This document shows positions 45,582 to 55,535 of a stretch of DNA of 64,000 nt, in pieces. This stretch comes from Bacteroidota bacterium (lineage in GTDB: Bacteria; Bacteroidota; Bacteroidia; Chitinophagales; LD1): the NCBI GenBank assembly GCA_947475165.1, contig CANJLD010000016.1, positions 1-64,000 on the forward strand. The letters run 5' to 3'. The position numbers were made by a program, and so were the translations under genes. Under the pieces are notes generated by a model, which saw nothing but the letters and a program-made list of their open reading frames with translations, had not been told where the DNA came from and searched no databases. The stretch's first letter is position 1. Each line of letters begins with the position of its first letter.

Positions 45582-48500
45582 TTAATGAACGACTAATTTT
45601 TGTAACAGTTTGTCGTCATTATGCTTTAGGCGGATAAAGTATTCGCCTGCTCGTAATAGTTTTACCGGTAAATCATAATCTGTTCTTCCAGCAGGTAAAT
45701 CAAGTTCTTCGGGTTGCGTTACAATTCTTCCGAGCACATCAACTATATCAATAGTTACTTTGCCTGCTTTAGGAAGTATCAAGCCCAAATACGCACTTCC
45801 TCTTGCGGGATTTGGAGAAGGACCCACTACCTGCATAACTCCATTTACAGAAGCACACTGGCGGTTATTGTCAATTCTTGTTTCTGCTTCTCCATCATTT
45901 ACACTTTTTGCTTCTACACAGACATAAGAATTGGCGTTAGCTGCAGCTACTACAAAATTGGCATTGAAGAGATAATATTTCGATTCGCCCGACTGAATCA
46001 ACGTATCCCAGTTTTCACTGATAACTCCACCACTTCCAATAGTTGAATAAAATGTAACGTCTGTAATAAGGCGCGTTCCTTCGTTGTGAGCATACACAGT
46101 AACCGAAATCAAAACCGTTCCATCTGCTTGCGGGGCACTGGTTGTTTCTACATAATCTACGGCTATATCTAAATCGGTAGGAATTACCTGAATGTTTTTT
46201 GTGGCAGAATCAACACAACCAAAGTCGCTGGTTGCTGTAAGGGAAATTTCGAAAGTTCCGTTGGCAGAATAAACGTGTGAAGGGGCTATTGAATTATCTG
46301 TTGCTCCATCTCCAAAATTCCAGAAATAAGAGTTTGCATTTATACTCTGGTTATCGAATACTACATTTAATGGCGCATCTCCATACAACGGAGTAAAACT
46401 AAATGCCGCAGTAGGATTTGGTGTTACATGCACTAAATGGCTTGTAGAATCTTTACATCCGCTTTGCGAAGTAACCAACAACTTCACTGTATAATTTCCG
46501 GTGTCAACGAAAAAATGTTGTGGCACCTGGCCATTGTAATTTGTTCCCGCAATATTCCATTTCCACGTATTCGAAGTTTCATAAACTGTAGAAGCATCAA
46601 GCGGAGTATAATACTGGTCTTCGCAACTAACTAAATCAGTAAATGCTGCAGTTGGCGATTTATAAATGGTGAACGATTTGCTCACCGAATCAACACAGCC
46701 AATAGCATTTTGAATTTGGAGTGTCACTGTTTTGTTTCCAAAAGTGCCGTACTTGTGTTTGAAATTTTTCTTAGTGGAAAAGAAATTGTCACCGGTGTTC
46801 CAAAGCCATGATACTAAGGAGAGCGATGAAGTAATATCTGTAAACGAAGTAGAGTCGCCAAAGCAAACCTTTTCGAAATTGAAATCTGCTGAGAATGGCG
46901 CGAATACTTCAATGGAATCTGAAATAAAATCTGAGCAACCATTGTTGTTGGTCACTTTCAGTGATACTCCATATTTGCCCTGAGTAGGGAAAGCAAATGT
47001 CGGATTCTTGAAAAATGAAGAATCTGCATTAGTAAAATGCCATTTCCATTGAGCAATTGCGGATGATGTGGTATCACTCAAATCAATAAATTGTGTTTGC
47101 GCTAATGCACAAGAAACTTTTGCCTGAAAATGCGCCTGCGGTTTTAAGTAAACCGACAAATTTTTAGTTATTGTATTTAAACACCCTGAATCGGTATAAA
47201 CCGTAAGCGAAACTGGATAAGTTCCGCTTGTTCCAAACACATGCGTTGTATTTTGAACGCTATCCAAATCTCCGTTTCCAAAATCCCAAATCCATGACAC
47301 GAGCGCATTGCCGTTAGGTGGGATGGAAGAATCTACAAACGAAATTGTATCTGTTGCGCAAAGAGTTGGATTCGTATAATTTACTGTAGGTGCAATACCT
47401 TTAATAAATACATGAATAGTATCTTCTGCCAAGCAACCATTATTATTTTCTGCCACCACCGAATAATTTCCGGTAGTATTAATTACCGTTTCATTGGTTG
47501 TATCACCGGTTGACCAAAGAATAGAAGTAAGTGGATTTGGATAAACAAAATTCAAACGATTGCCTGAACAGAAAGAAGTATCAGCCCCTAAACTGTAATT
47601 AGGAAAATTGTCAACTGTAACCTGCACCACCGCAGAATTAAAGGTGCAGTTGAAAGCATCTTTAATAGCTACCGAATAATTGCCGGGCATTTTAATAACG
47701 ATGGATGTAGTATTTGCAACAGGTGACCAAGTAAACTGGTAACCGGTAGCCGGGTAACCTGTATTCCAAGTTAAAGAATCACCCGCACATAAAAATACGT
47801 TCTGAGGTAATTGATTGAATGCAATTTGCGGGCGAATATTGATGGTATCAGAAGAAACATAACCAAAAAAATCTGTTGCGCGCACCCAATATGTGCCAAT
47901 GGCAGTTACATTTATACTTGCGGTAGTAGCACCGGTTGACCACAAATAAGAACTAAAGCATGAAGCCGAACTTAAATTTACGTTTACGCAAAACCTATCA
48001 AAGATGGTATCAGGCCCCAAATTAACCGGTGGGGCAAATTTGTAGCGCAAATATCTTTCTGCTAATTCTCTGTCAACGCTGTCGAGCGAGTTATCGTACA
48101 TCACAATTTCAGCTATATCGCCCTGGTAGGATAGTTGTTTATTATCTGGGCGAGTTCCTATACCGCTTAATGATACCGAAGGAATAACTGAGTTTGAATG
48201 ATTGGCACTTGGTGGGCAGTTAGCAAACTCTGTACTGTTTCTGAAAATGTGATTTTTTTGAGTGGTGTAAATACTAAATCCTGGTAATTGAACACTCGGC
48301 ACCGAAGCATACAAAGCATTTGCATTTTGCAAACTGCTGTATGTTCCAAAGCCACCATTGTAATAATTTGACTCTGCACACAAGCCGCATTGCGGTCCGC
48401 CTAATACATATTGCATGTATTTAGGTGGTTGCGGCAGTTGAGTGTAATTGCGAACAATTAGTGCCGTGTACTCTGTCAAATTCAGTGTAGGGAAATCTAA

Positions 48501-49049
48501 GTAGTTGGTGTTGTTATTATTTAACCCATTAAAATGAACTACCGGTTTGCCGCACAACTGCGAAACACCGGTAACCAAGGTTGGTTTATTTACAGTATTT
48601 GTTTGCGTAGCTAATAATCCTGAAGGACTCAAATCATTCCACTGCGAAATTGCTCCGCCAGACTGCGTAACATTTTGCGCTGCATCAAGCCACATAACTA
48701 AACCACCTAACTGCGTGGGGCTGAAAATGGAAACACTACGGGAGTAAGACCATGCCTGTGCATTTCCGCCAATGGTTGCCCTTATACGCCAGTAATAAGT
48801 GCTGCCGAGCGTGAGTGTTTGCGTATAGCTTGTTACTGGTGCAGATGGTTGAAAAAGAAGGAATGAAAAAAATTCATCACTGGCAATCTGCAACTCGTAA
48901 GAAGTAGCATTATCCACTACACTCCATTTGAAGGTGATGTTTGTATTAGAGGTAACAAAGCCGTCTTTAGGAAAAACCAGACGGTATTGCTGTGCGCTTA
49001 ACACGCTAATCAATAACAAGCTAAAAAACAGAAGTAGATATTTTTTCAT
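45582..49049 (-). CDS. PKD-repeat surface protein with T9SS type A sorting domain
   Basis: A 1155-residue secreted protein. Signal peptide 1-19 (ending LSAQ); a fibronectin-III-like domain (about 20-110, with TSYELQIASDEFF); a LamG/concanavalin-like region (about 115-335, GGLVMWLDAAQNVTQSGG); Ig-like segments; then five PKD-type repeats (about 560-990, for example WIWDFGNGDLD and YFWNFGDGATD); a CARDB-like domain; and the C-terminal sorting domain (KVTIDIVDVLGRIV through KLLQKLVVH) that directs T9SS export and cell-surface attachment. Its likely roles are adhesion or binding. It is monocistronic with its own terminator. Confidence 0.92.
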   Translation of the reverse strand: MKKYLLLFFSLLLISVLSAQQYRLVFPKDGFVTSNTNITFKWSVVDNATSYELQIASDEFFSFLLFQPSAPVTSYTQTLTLGSTYYWRIRATIGGNAQAWSYSRSVSIFSPTQLGGLVMWLDAAQNVTQSGGAISQWNDLSPSGLLATQTNTVNKPTLVTGVSQLCGKPVVHFNGLNNNNTNYLDFPTLNLTEYTALIVRNYTQLPQPPKYMQYVLGGPQCGLCAESNYYNGGFGTYSSLQNANALYASVPSVQLPGFSIYTTQKNHIFRNSTEFANCPPSANHSNSVIPSVSLSGIGTRPDNKQLSYQGDIAEIVMYDNSLDSVDRELAERYLRYKFAPPVNLGPDTIFDRFCVNVNLSSASCFSSYLWSTGATTASINVTAIGTYWVRATDFFGYVSSDTINIRPQIAFNQLPQNVFLCAGDSLTWNTGYPATGYQFTWSPVANTTSIVIKMPGNYSVAIKDAFNCTFNSAVVQVTVDNFPNYSLGADTSFCSGNRLNFVYPNPLTSILWSTGDTTNETVINTTGNYSVVAENNNGCLAEDTIHVFIKGIAPTVNYTNPTLCATDTISFVDSSIPPNGNALVSWIWDFGNGDLDSVQNTTHVFGTSGTYPVSLTVYTDSGCLNTITKNLSVYLKPQAHFQAKVSCALAQTQFIDLSDTTSSAIAQWKWHFTNADSSFFKNPTFAFPTQGKYGVSLKVTNNNGCSDFISDSIEVFAPFSADFNFEKVCFGDSTSFTDITSSLSLVSWLWNTGDNFFSTKKNFKHKYGTFGNKTVTLQIQNAIGCVDSVSKSFTIYKSPTAAFTDLVSCEDQYYTPLDASTVYETSNTWKWNIAGTNYNGQVPQHFFVDTGNYTVKLLVTSQSGCKDSTSHLVHVTPNPTAAFSFTPLYGDAPLNVVFDNQSINANSYFWNFGDGATDNSIAPSHVYSANGTFEISLTATSDFGCVDSATKNIQVIPTDLDIAVDYVETTSAPQADGTVLISVTVYAHNEGTRLITDVTFYSTIGSGGVISENWDTLIQSGESKYYLFNANFVVAAANANSYVCVEAKSVNDGEAETRIDNNRQCASVNGVMQVVGPSPNPARGSAYLGLILPKAGKVTIDIVDVLGRIVTQPEELDLPAGRTDYDLPVKLLRAGEYFIRLKHNDDKLLQKLVVH

Positions 49050-49158
49050 AGATAGAATCTGCTTGTTAAATGTAATTGTTTTTCAACTTAAGCCAAACAA
49101 GTTCTAACATCTTTACAGCAGACGCGAGTAGAAAACTACACACTTATTTCAATGTTCG

Positions 49159-50292
49159 TTATGCCTTGAAAAAGATATGGATGTTTTTAGTTATGTAACC
49201 AACCTCCTGTTCAGTTAACTCAAAATACAATGGCAATCGAAGTAAAGTGTTGGAATATACATCGGCATTTGGCAACAATCTGCCATCATGTTTACTGTTA
49301 TAAAAAGGACTCTGGTGTAACGATTGGTAATGAAACGCTACACTAATCCCTTTCATTTTAAGAAATGCGGTAAGCTTATTTCGCGTATCAAGGTCTTTGC
49401 ATAAAATATAAAATATGTGCCCATTGTTCGTAGCATAATCAGGAATTGCCGGGAGTTGTATTATCCCTTCTTCCTTCAGTGGCTTTAGTTGCTGGTAGTA
49501 AGTTTCCCAAATCGTTTTTCTCCTTTCCTGTATTGTCGTAATACTTTCCAATTGCGCATAAAGAAATGCTGCAAGAATATCGGAAGGAAGAAAAGAAGAC
49601 CCAGTGTCCACCCATTCATATTTATCAATTTTTCCGCTCAAAAATTCTGAACGGTTGGTTCCCTTTTCACGAATAATTTCAGCCCGTTGCAAAAATCGTT
49701 CATCATTCACCACAATCATTCCTCCTTCTCCGCAATTAATATTTTTTGTTTCGTGGAAAGAAAAGGCTGACAAATGTCCTATACTACCAAGCGGCTTATC
49801 TTTATAAAAACCATCAAATGCCTGGGCGGCATCTTCTACTACAAACAAATTATGCTTATTAGCAATACTCATAATTGCTTCCATCTTGCAGGCAACTCCT
49901 GCGTAGTGTACTACTACTATAGCTTTTGTATGAGGAGTGATGAGTGCTTCTAATTTATCCTCATCCAAATTTGGCTCATCAGTTTTGCTGTCGGCAAAAA
50001 TAATTTTGGCACCGCGAAGCACGAAAGCATTCACAGTAGAAACAAAGGTGTAGGAAGGAACAATAACCTCATCCTCCGCTTTAATATTCAGCAACAGAGC
50101 CGTCATTTCCAGAGCATCTGTGCAAGAAGTGGTAAGCAGCACTTTTTTAAAACCGTACTTCTGTTCAAGAAGCCGATGGCATTTATTTGTAAAAAGTCCG
50201 TCACCGGCAATTTTCTTTGACTGTATTACTTGCTGAATGTATTCAGTTTCTCTGCCGGTAAAAAATGGTTTATTGAAGGGGATTTGAAGCAT
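49159..50292 (-). CDS. dTDP-4-amino-4,6-dideoxygalactose transaminase (RffA/WecE-like)
   Basis: A 377-residue PLP-dependent sugar aminotransferase of the DegT/DnrJ/EryC1/StrS family. The start IPFNKPFFTGRETEYIQQ, the SCTDALEM motif, EDAAQAFDGFY and the Schiff-base Lys183 in FHETKNINCGEGG are typical of RffA/WecE, which makes the 4-amino precursor of Fuc4NAc from dTDP-4-keto-6-deoxyglucose. The amino donor is expected to be glutamate. It is divergent from the LegB-like gene with a 263-bp gap. No rmlA/rmlB is beside it, so the dTDP sugar must come from elsewhere. Confidence 0.88.
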   Translation of the reverse strand: MLQIPFNKPFFTGRETEYIQQVIQSKKIAGDGLFTNKCHRLLEQKYGFKKVLLTTSCTDALEMTALLLNIKAEDEVIVPSYTFVSTVNAFVLRGAKIIFADSKTDEPNLDEDKLEALITPHTKAIVVVHYAGVACKMEAIMSIANKHNLFVVEDAAQAFDGFYKDKPLGSIGHLSAFSFHETKNINCGEGGMIVVNDERFLQRAEIIREKGTNRSEFLSGKIDKYEWVDTGSSFLPSDILAAFLYAQLESITTIQERRKTIWETYYQQLKPLKEEGIIQLPAIPDYATNNGHIFYILCKDLDTRNKLTAFLKMKGISVAFHYQSLHQSPFYNSKHDGRLLPNADVYSNTLLRLPLYFELTEQEVGYITKNIHIFFKA

Positions 50293-50476
50293 ACAGGCGT
50301 TAACATTAGTAATTCACTGAACATCAAATGTGAAAATATTTTCAGAACCAACTAATCACATCTAAATTTACTCCATTTAATATATAATACTTTATGTGTT
50401 ACAAATTTAGAAATGCTGCCGCCCTGCTATATAACTCTCGTTTTTTCATTTCTTTCGAATAAGGATTAAAACCTTT

Positions 50477-50484
50477 TACATTTG
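50477..50484 (+). promoter_or_regulatory. Candidate -7 element for the legB-like operon
   Basis: TACATTTG is an exact match to TAnnTTTG, 72 bp upstream of the ATG at 50556. I see no clear TTG at the -33 distance, so this is tentative. Nothing else recognisable lies in the gap 50293-50555. Confidence 0.35.
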
Positions 50485-50555
50485 CTTTATCAAGCTGTGT
50501 TCTGTGTTTGAAATTCCTGATTGGCTGAATGTTTTTTAGATAAACAATTAATATA

Positions 50556-51536
50556 ATGATACTTGTAACAGGTGCCGATGGGTTTATTGGCAGCCACTTG
50601 GTGGAAAGACTGATGGATGAAGGACACAAAGTAAGAGCTTTCGTATGCTATAATTCTTTTAATACTTGGGGATGGCTTGATTCGATTTCAAAAGAAAAGT
50701 TGAATGAAATTGAAATTTTTTCAGGAGACATTCGCGATGCTAACGGGGTAAGAACTGCGGTAAAAGGAGTGGATTCCATATATCATTTAGCTGCACTTAT
50801 TGCTATTCCTTACAGCTACCATTCGCCAGATTCGTACATTGATACCAACGTAAAAGGAACCTTAAATGTATTACAGGCTGCCAGAGATTATGGTGTAAAA
50901 AGGATTTTAGTTACCTCTACTTCTGAGGTTTATGGAACAGCTCAATTTGTTCCTATTACAGAGTTACACCCCAAACAGCCCCAATCACCCTATTCCGCTT
51001 CTAAGATTGGTGCCGACAGTATTGCCGAATCTTTTTTTCGAAGTTTTGAAACTCCAGTAACTATTGTAAGACCGTTTAACACCTATGGCCCAAGGCAATC
51101 GGCAAGAGCAGTAATACCCACTATTATAACACAATTATTAAACGGGATTGAACAAATTAAGTTAGGCGATACAACCCCCACTCGTGATTTACTTTTTGTA
51201 AAAGACACCGTAAGTGCTTTTATCGAAATTGCCAAATGCAATCAACTTGTGGGACATGAAGTCAATATTGCCACACAATCAGAAATCTCGGTTGGCAATT
51301 TGGCGCAAACATTAATTGATGCGATTAACCCTAAGGCGCAAATTGTACCCGATAATCAAAGATTACGGCCGGCAAAAAGCGAAGTTTTCAGGCTCTTTGG
51401 CTCCAACGAAAAACTTAAAAAATATACTCCGTGGCAGCAGAAATATTCCTTAAAACAAGGACTATCTGAAACCATTGAATGGTTTAAAAATCCACAAAAT
51501 TTAAAACAATACAAAGCAGACATCTACAATGTCTAA
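50556..51536 (+). CDS. NDP-GlcNAc 4,6-dehydratase, LegB-like
   Basis: A 326-residue extended SDR. It has TGADGFIGSHLVERL at the start, AFVCYNSFNTWGWLD (a LegB-type stretch), the Ser/Tyr-x3-Lys triad in TSTSEVYGTA and YSASK, and RPFNTYGPRQSARAVIPTII. These match, from memory, LegB of legionaminic acid synthesis and related UDP/GDP-N-acetylglucosamine 4,6-dehydratases that give the 4-keto-6-deoxy sugar. The LegC-like aminotransferase overlaps it by 8 bp, so the two act in sequence. The nucleotide carrier (UDP or GDP) cannot be read from the sequence. Confidence 0.9.
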   Translation: MILVTGADGFIGSHLVERLMDEGHKVRAFVCYNSFNTWGWLDSISKEKLNEIEIFSGDIRDANGVRTAVKGVDSIYHLAALIAIPYSYHSPDSYIDTNVKGTLNVLQAARDYGVKRILVTSTSEVYGTAQFVPITELHPKQPQSPYSASKIGADSIAESFFRSFETPVTIVRPFNTYGPRQSARAVIPTIITQLLNGIEQIKLGDTTPTRDLLFVKDTVSAFIEIAKCNQLVGHEVNIATQSEISVGNLAQTLIDAINPKAQIVPDNQRLRPAKSEVFRLFGSNEKLKKYTPWQQKYSLKQGLSETIEWFKNPQNLKQYKADIYNV

Positions 51537-52671
51537 ATTTCAGCCAGTAATTAACTTCATAAAGCAAGCATATCCCAAAAAGGATTTGGTTTTGCTGCAT
51601 GAACCAACATTTAGGGGCAACGAAAAAGAATATTTAGCCAATACTATAGACAGCACTTTTGTTTCTTCTGTTGGACCATACGTAGATAAATTCGAGACTA
51701 TGATGGCTGGCTTGACCAAAACCGAAAAAGCGGTGGCAGTTGTAAATGGAACAGCTGCCATACAGGTGGCTTTGCGCTTAGCCTGTGTAAAGCAGGGTGA
51801 CGAAGTAATAACACAGGCATTGACTTTTGTAGCCACTGCCAATGCTATACTATATAATGGCGCAACACCTATTTTTTTAGATGTTGATATAGATACAATG
51901 GGTTTATCGGCAACAGCAGTAGAAAATTTTTTATCTGAATATGGAGAGTTGAGAGAAGATGGCTGTTATAATAAGCTAAGTGGCAAACGCATAGCAGCCT
52001 GTTTGCCTATGCATACGTTTGGATTTCCTGTTCATTTAGATGAATTGCTGGCTGTTTGTAATAAATGGAACATTCCTTTAGTAGAAGATGCAGCCGAGTC
52101 GATTGGTAGCGAATACAAAGGCAAACCCACAGGCAGCTATGGGCTGCTAGGTGCTTTTTCGTTTAACGGGAACAAAGTTGTAACCAGCGGTGGTGGTGGA
52201 GCTATAGTTTCGAACAACGTGCAATTAGGTATCGCTGCTAAACACATTACTACTACAGCTAAAGTACCTCATGCCTATGAGTACGCCCACGATGCTTTGG
52301 GCTATAATTTCAGAATGCCCAATTTAAACGCTGCTTTAGCTTGTGCGCAGTTAGAACAACTAAGCGGGTTTCTGGACGATAAAAGATTATTGGCGGAAGA
52401 ATATCAGAGCTTCTTTAAAAGACAAGGAATACAATTTCGTACCGAACTACCCGATACTAAAGCAAATTATTGGTTAATGTGTGTCGAGTTGGAGAATAAA
52501 ATTGAACGCGATTTATTTCTTAAAACCACAAATGAAGCGAAAGTAATGACACGCCCTATTTGGCAATTGATGTTCCGATTGCCCATGTATGCTCATTGCC
52601 AAAAGGATGCACAGAAAAATGCTACTTATTTAGAAGAACGAATAGTTAATATACCAAGCAGTGTAAGGTGA
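51529..52671 (+). CDS. PLP-dependent 4-keto sugar aminotransferase, LegC-like
   Basis: A 380-residue DegT-family aminotransferase. It carries HEPTFRGNEKEYL, VGPYVDKFE, the GTAAIQVALRL loop, THG-like CLPMHTFGFPVHLDEL, EDAAESIGSEYKGKPTG and the PLP Lys216 in SFNGNKVVTSGGGG. These fit the LegC family, which aminates C4 of the keto sugar made by LegB. Its start overlaps the LegB-like stop (ATGTCTAA). An acyltransferase follows 15 bp later, completing a dehydratase-aminotransferase-acyltransferase set. Confidence 0.9.
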   Translation: MSKFQPVINFIKQAYPKKDLVLLHEPTFRGNEKEYLANTIDSTFVSSVGPYVDKFETMMAGLTKTEKAVAVVNGTAAIQVALRLACVKQGDEVITQALTFVATANAILYNGATPIFLDVDIDTMGLSATAVENFLSEYGELREDGCYNKLSGKRIAACLPMHTFGFPVHLDELLAVCNKWNIPLVEDAAESIGSEYKGKPTGSYGLLGAFSFNGNKVVTSGGGGAIVSNNVQLGIAAKHITTTAKVPHAYEYAHDALGYNFRMPNLNAALACAQLEQLSGFLDDKRLLAEEYQSFFKRQGIQFRTELPDTKANYWLMCVELENKIERDLFLKTTNEAKVMTRPIWQLMFRLPMYAHCQKDAQKNATYLEERIVNIPSSVR

Positions 52672-52686
52672 TTTTAAAAAATTACT

Positions 52687-53343
52687 ATGAAAGAGATTTA
52701 TATACTGGGATCAGGTGGATTTTCTAAGGAGGTCTTTTTTTTATTAAAAGAAATTAATAAAAGTTCCGTAGTTCCCGAATATGATTTTAAAGGATTTATT
52801 GATGTAACTACTGAGGAGAACGTATACGTAGGCAATAATTGTTACCCGATTATTAATGAAGATAAATTTGTTCAGTCATCAGAATATCAAGGTGCTTGTC
52901 TTGCTGTGGGTATTGGCAACCCCAAGGTGCTGCAGATGCTTCATTTGAAATTATCAGGCAAATACGATTTCCCTAATTTGATAAGCCCGACTGCAGTGGG
53001 TGACTGGGAATCGATTAGAATGGGACAGGGTAATATTATTACTTCGGGGTGCGTTTTCACCGTTGATATTGCTGTTGGCTCGTTTAATATTTTCAATTTA
53101 AATACAACTGTAGGCCATGATGCCATAATTGAGTCCTTCAATGTTATTAACCCGGGAGTTAATATTTCGGGTGGTGTTAAGGTAGGCAACACTAACCTTA
53201 TAGGCACAAATGCAACTATACTTCAGAACATCACGATTGGTTCAAACTCAATTTTAGGAGCTGCTTCTTTGTTAACTAAACATTTAGAATCAACCCAAGT
53301 TGCAGTTGGAGTTCCTGCTAAACCTGTTAAGTCTAATAGCTGA
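52687..53343 (+). CDS. NeuD/PglD-like sugar O/N-acyltransferase
   Basis: A 218-residue enzyme with an N-terminal small Rossmann-like domain (IYILGSGGFSKEVFFLL, about 1-85) and a C-terminal left-handed beta-helix of hexapeptide repeats (about 95-205, such as GNIITSGCVFTVDIAVGS and VKVGNTNLIGTNATI). His134 of VGHDAII is the expected general base. The family includes PglD, which acetylates the 4-amino group to give diacetylbacillosamine, and NeuD. In this context N-acetylation of the LegC product is the best guess. It ends 24 bp from the convergent flippase gene. Confidence 0.88.
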   Translation: MKEIYILGSGGFSKEVFFLLKEINKSSVVPEYDFKGFIDVTTEENVYVGNNCYPIINEDKFVQSSEYQGACLAVGIGNPKVLQMLHLKLSGKYDFPNLISPTAVGDWESIRMGQGNIITSGCVFTVDIAVGSFNIFNLNTTVGHDAIIESFNVINPGVNISGGVKVGNTNLIGTNATILQNITIGSNSILGAASLLTKHLESTQVAVGVPAKPVKSNS

Positions 53344-53367
53344 AAAAATTTAGCACCAACCCTATAC

Positions 53368-54657
53368 CTAAATTATCTTCAACCCCGTTTTGAGTTTTAT
53401 AAAAAAATAAAGGGAAAAAACTACAAAAATATAGAGCAGCGAAGTGGCCAATGCCGCACCAGTAAGCCCGAAAAAATAAACACAGACTGAAGTAGTTAAC
53501 ACATTAAATACCAAAACCACCACTACGTGTACAAGCTGCCAGTTTGGAAAACCAGCCATTGTGAGAAAAGAGCCATTAAAAATAAACATAGAGCATAAGG
53601 CCACACCTACCGTAATCAAATAGAACAATGGAACGCTTTGTAAAAAACGCTCATCGGTCATAATAAATTTAGCAAATACCGGATAAGCAAGACAGACCGC
53701 CAGAATTAATGGCAAGGAAATAAAGGCTAATTTTTTTTTGATGGTTTTGATTTGCATCTGCAAATTTTCCAAATCGCGTTTGGCCCACAGATTTGCAATA
53801 ATGGGGTTAAAATTCATGGCTATTACCTGCGGTATCATTAATAAGCCCTTGGCTACCGAAGAAGCGAGAGAATAAATTCCTAACTGACTTTCGTTTAAGA
53901 AAAAGCTGCTAATAAGAATGTCGGTTTGATTGTTCCCTTCGCTTAGCAAAGAAATTAGTGAAACTCTTGTTCCGAACTTCAGATGTTCCTTTACCCAAGG
54001 TATATCAATACTCAAAGGCAGTTTCTGTTTAAAGATTAGATACAGAACAACCCAGATAAAAATACTTGCCTCAACTATAAGGAAAGCCAATAGCACTTTG
54101 CTTAATGAAAAATTGAACAAAATAAAACCACTAATCATACTAATCAGCATAACCCATCTTATGGAATGGATTATCGAAAACAGCCGCATTTTTTGCAAAG
54201 CGTTCAGGTACGACAGGGTTACTCTGTTGAGAATAAAGAATGGCAAGCCCGGTAAAAGGAATGTGATGCAAAGTGTGGCTTTTTCGTTGTAGAGAACAAT
54301 ATCAAAACCATGAATTAAGAACAAAAGAACAGCCGTTAAAGTAGCACTGATAATAAAAGCGAGTAATAAGGCAGATGAAAAAATTTTGTTCCTTTCTTCA
54401 GCCGTTTCGCTGTATTCGGCAATATGCTTTAGCGTGGAATTGGCAATGCCTAGATCTGCAAGCAAGGTAAGCAATATGTAAACAGTAAATGCTTGGCTAA
54501 ATACGCCTAAGCCGCTAGTGCCAAATTTGTTTCCAATTAAAACATTAAGCAATAAACCACCGCAAGCCACTATTGTCTGGCTCATGAATGTCCAAGCAAT
54601 GTTTTTAGAAAAAGTAGTTTTAAATAAACCTGTTAGCGGGGCAAGTAAACTTTTCAT
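53368..54657 (-). CDS. Polysaccharide flippase (Wzx/MATE-like)
   Basis: A 429-residue membrane protein with about 12 to 14 hydrophobic segments. The start KNIAWTFMSQTIVACGGLLLNVLIGN and the segment FGTSGLGVFSQAFTVYILLTLLADLGIANSTLKHIAEY are typical of the polysaccharide_synt/Wzx family, which flips lipid-linked repeat units across the inner membrane. It is placed within the glycan cluster and precedes no ligase or polymerase in view. The transcript may include the nucleotidyltransferase upstream (88-bp gap). Confidence 0.9.
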   Translation of the reverse strand: MKSLLAPLTGLFKTTFSKNIAWTFMSQTIVACGGLLLNVLIGNKFGTSGLGVFSQAFTVYILLTLLADLGIANSTLKHIAEYSETAEERNKIFSSALLLAFIISATLTAVLLFLIHGFDIVLYNEKATLCITFLLPGLPFFILNRVTLSYLNALQKMRLFSIIHSIRWVMLISMISGFILFNFSLSKVLLAFLIVEASIFIWVVLYLIFKQKLPLSIDIPWVKEHLKFGTRVSLISLLSEGNNQTDILISSFFLNESQLGIYSLASSVAKGLLMIPQVIAMNFNPIIANLWAKRDLENLQMQIKTIKKKLAFISLPLILAVCLAYPVFAKFIMTDERFLQSVPLFYLITVGVALCSMFIFNGSFLTMAGFPNWQLVHVVVVLVFNVLTTSVCVYFFGLTGAALATSLLYIFVVFSLYFFIKLKTGLKII

Positions 54658-54745
54658 GAATATTTTACTCTCTGAATGAAAGGCAGAAATGAGTAAAAAT
54701 TATTCCTGCTGGAAATTTCCGTGAACATAAAGGACTAAATGAAAA

Positions 54746-55450
54746 CTAAGTATTCTCTTCCTTAAAATTCTCTTTATACTCTTTTTGAACCTTTTCAAAA
54801 TCATCAAATCGCCCTATGTCTAACCAGTAATCCTTGATTTCGTATTTTGTGATAGGCAAGTTTAGCTGCAACATTTTCTTTATCAATTGGTCCATTCCAA
54901 AATATTCATCATCTGGTATAAGTTCAAAAATCTCGGGCTTGAATACGTAAATACCTGCCAGTATTTTATTTCGTATATCCGGCTTTTCTTCTATTCCGGT
55001 CACAAAATCTCCTTCATAAAAAATATTTCCAAAGGCAAACGGAGTTACTATTTCTTTTATGCAAATAGTAAGCAGCGATTGCTGAGAAAAAGCTAAATCG
55101 TATAACTCCTTATAATTTATTAAGGAGATAATATCACCATTCATTACAATAAAGGGTTCGTTCAATTCTTCCTTTAGTAATTTAACCGGTCCAGCAGTGC
55201 CTAAAGGTTTTAGCTCTTTGCTTATTTTGAGCTGCACACCATACTTACTTCCGTCTCCAAAAAATTTTTCGATGTATTCACTCTTGTAATTGGTGGCCAG
55301 GTAAACTTCATTAAACCCGTATTTTTTTAAATTTTCTATTTGAATTTCCAAAACTGCCTTTTCGCCAATAGGCAAGAGAGGTTTTGGAATTATTTCTGTA
55401 AAAGGACGCAAACGATTACCCAACCCACCTGCTAAGATTACTGCCTTCAT
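54746..55450 (-). CDS. Sugar-1-phosphate nucleotidyltransferase
   Basis: A 234-residue enzyme that activates a sugar phosphate to an NDP-sugar. The signature AVILAGGLGNRLRPFTEIIPKPLLPI is complete, with PLGTAGPVKLLKEEL, VMNGDIIS (metal-binding Asp) and the FDDFEKVQ end. Its length corresponds to the catalytic domain alone, without the CBS or beta-helix domains some relatives carry. In this cluster it could supply the GDP- or UDP-amino sugar for the LegB-like enzyme, or activate another sugar; which one cannot be told. Confidence 0.92.
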   Translation of the reverse strand: MKAVILAGGLGNRLRPFTEIIPKPLLPIGEKAVLEIQIENLKKYGFNEVYLATNYKSEYIEKFFGDGSKYGVQLKISKELKPLGTAGPVKLLKEELNEPFIVMNGDIISLINYKELYDLAFSQQSLLTICIKEIVTPFAFGNIFYEGDFVTGIEEKPDIRNKILAGIYVFKPEIFELIPDDEYFGMDQLIKKMLQLNLPITKYEIKDYWLDIGRFDDFEKVQKEYKENFKEENT

Positions 55451-55535
55451 TATTTATAAATTGTATTGAGTTTAACCATCCGGAGAAGCCACTGCAAATA
55501 AAGCATAAAGAAAGTGCTTTTTTAGCCTGTATTGG

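Noticed and set aside
50399-50629. 76-residue minus-strand frame before the LegB-like gene
   Set aside because: It overlaps the conserved Rossmann start of that gene on the other strand and has no domain signal.
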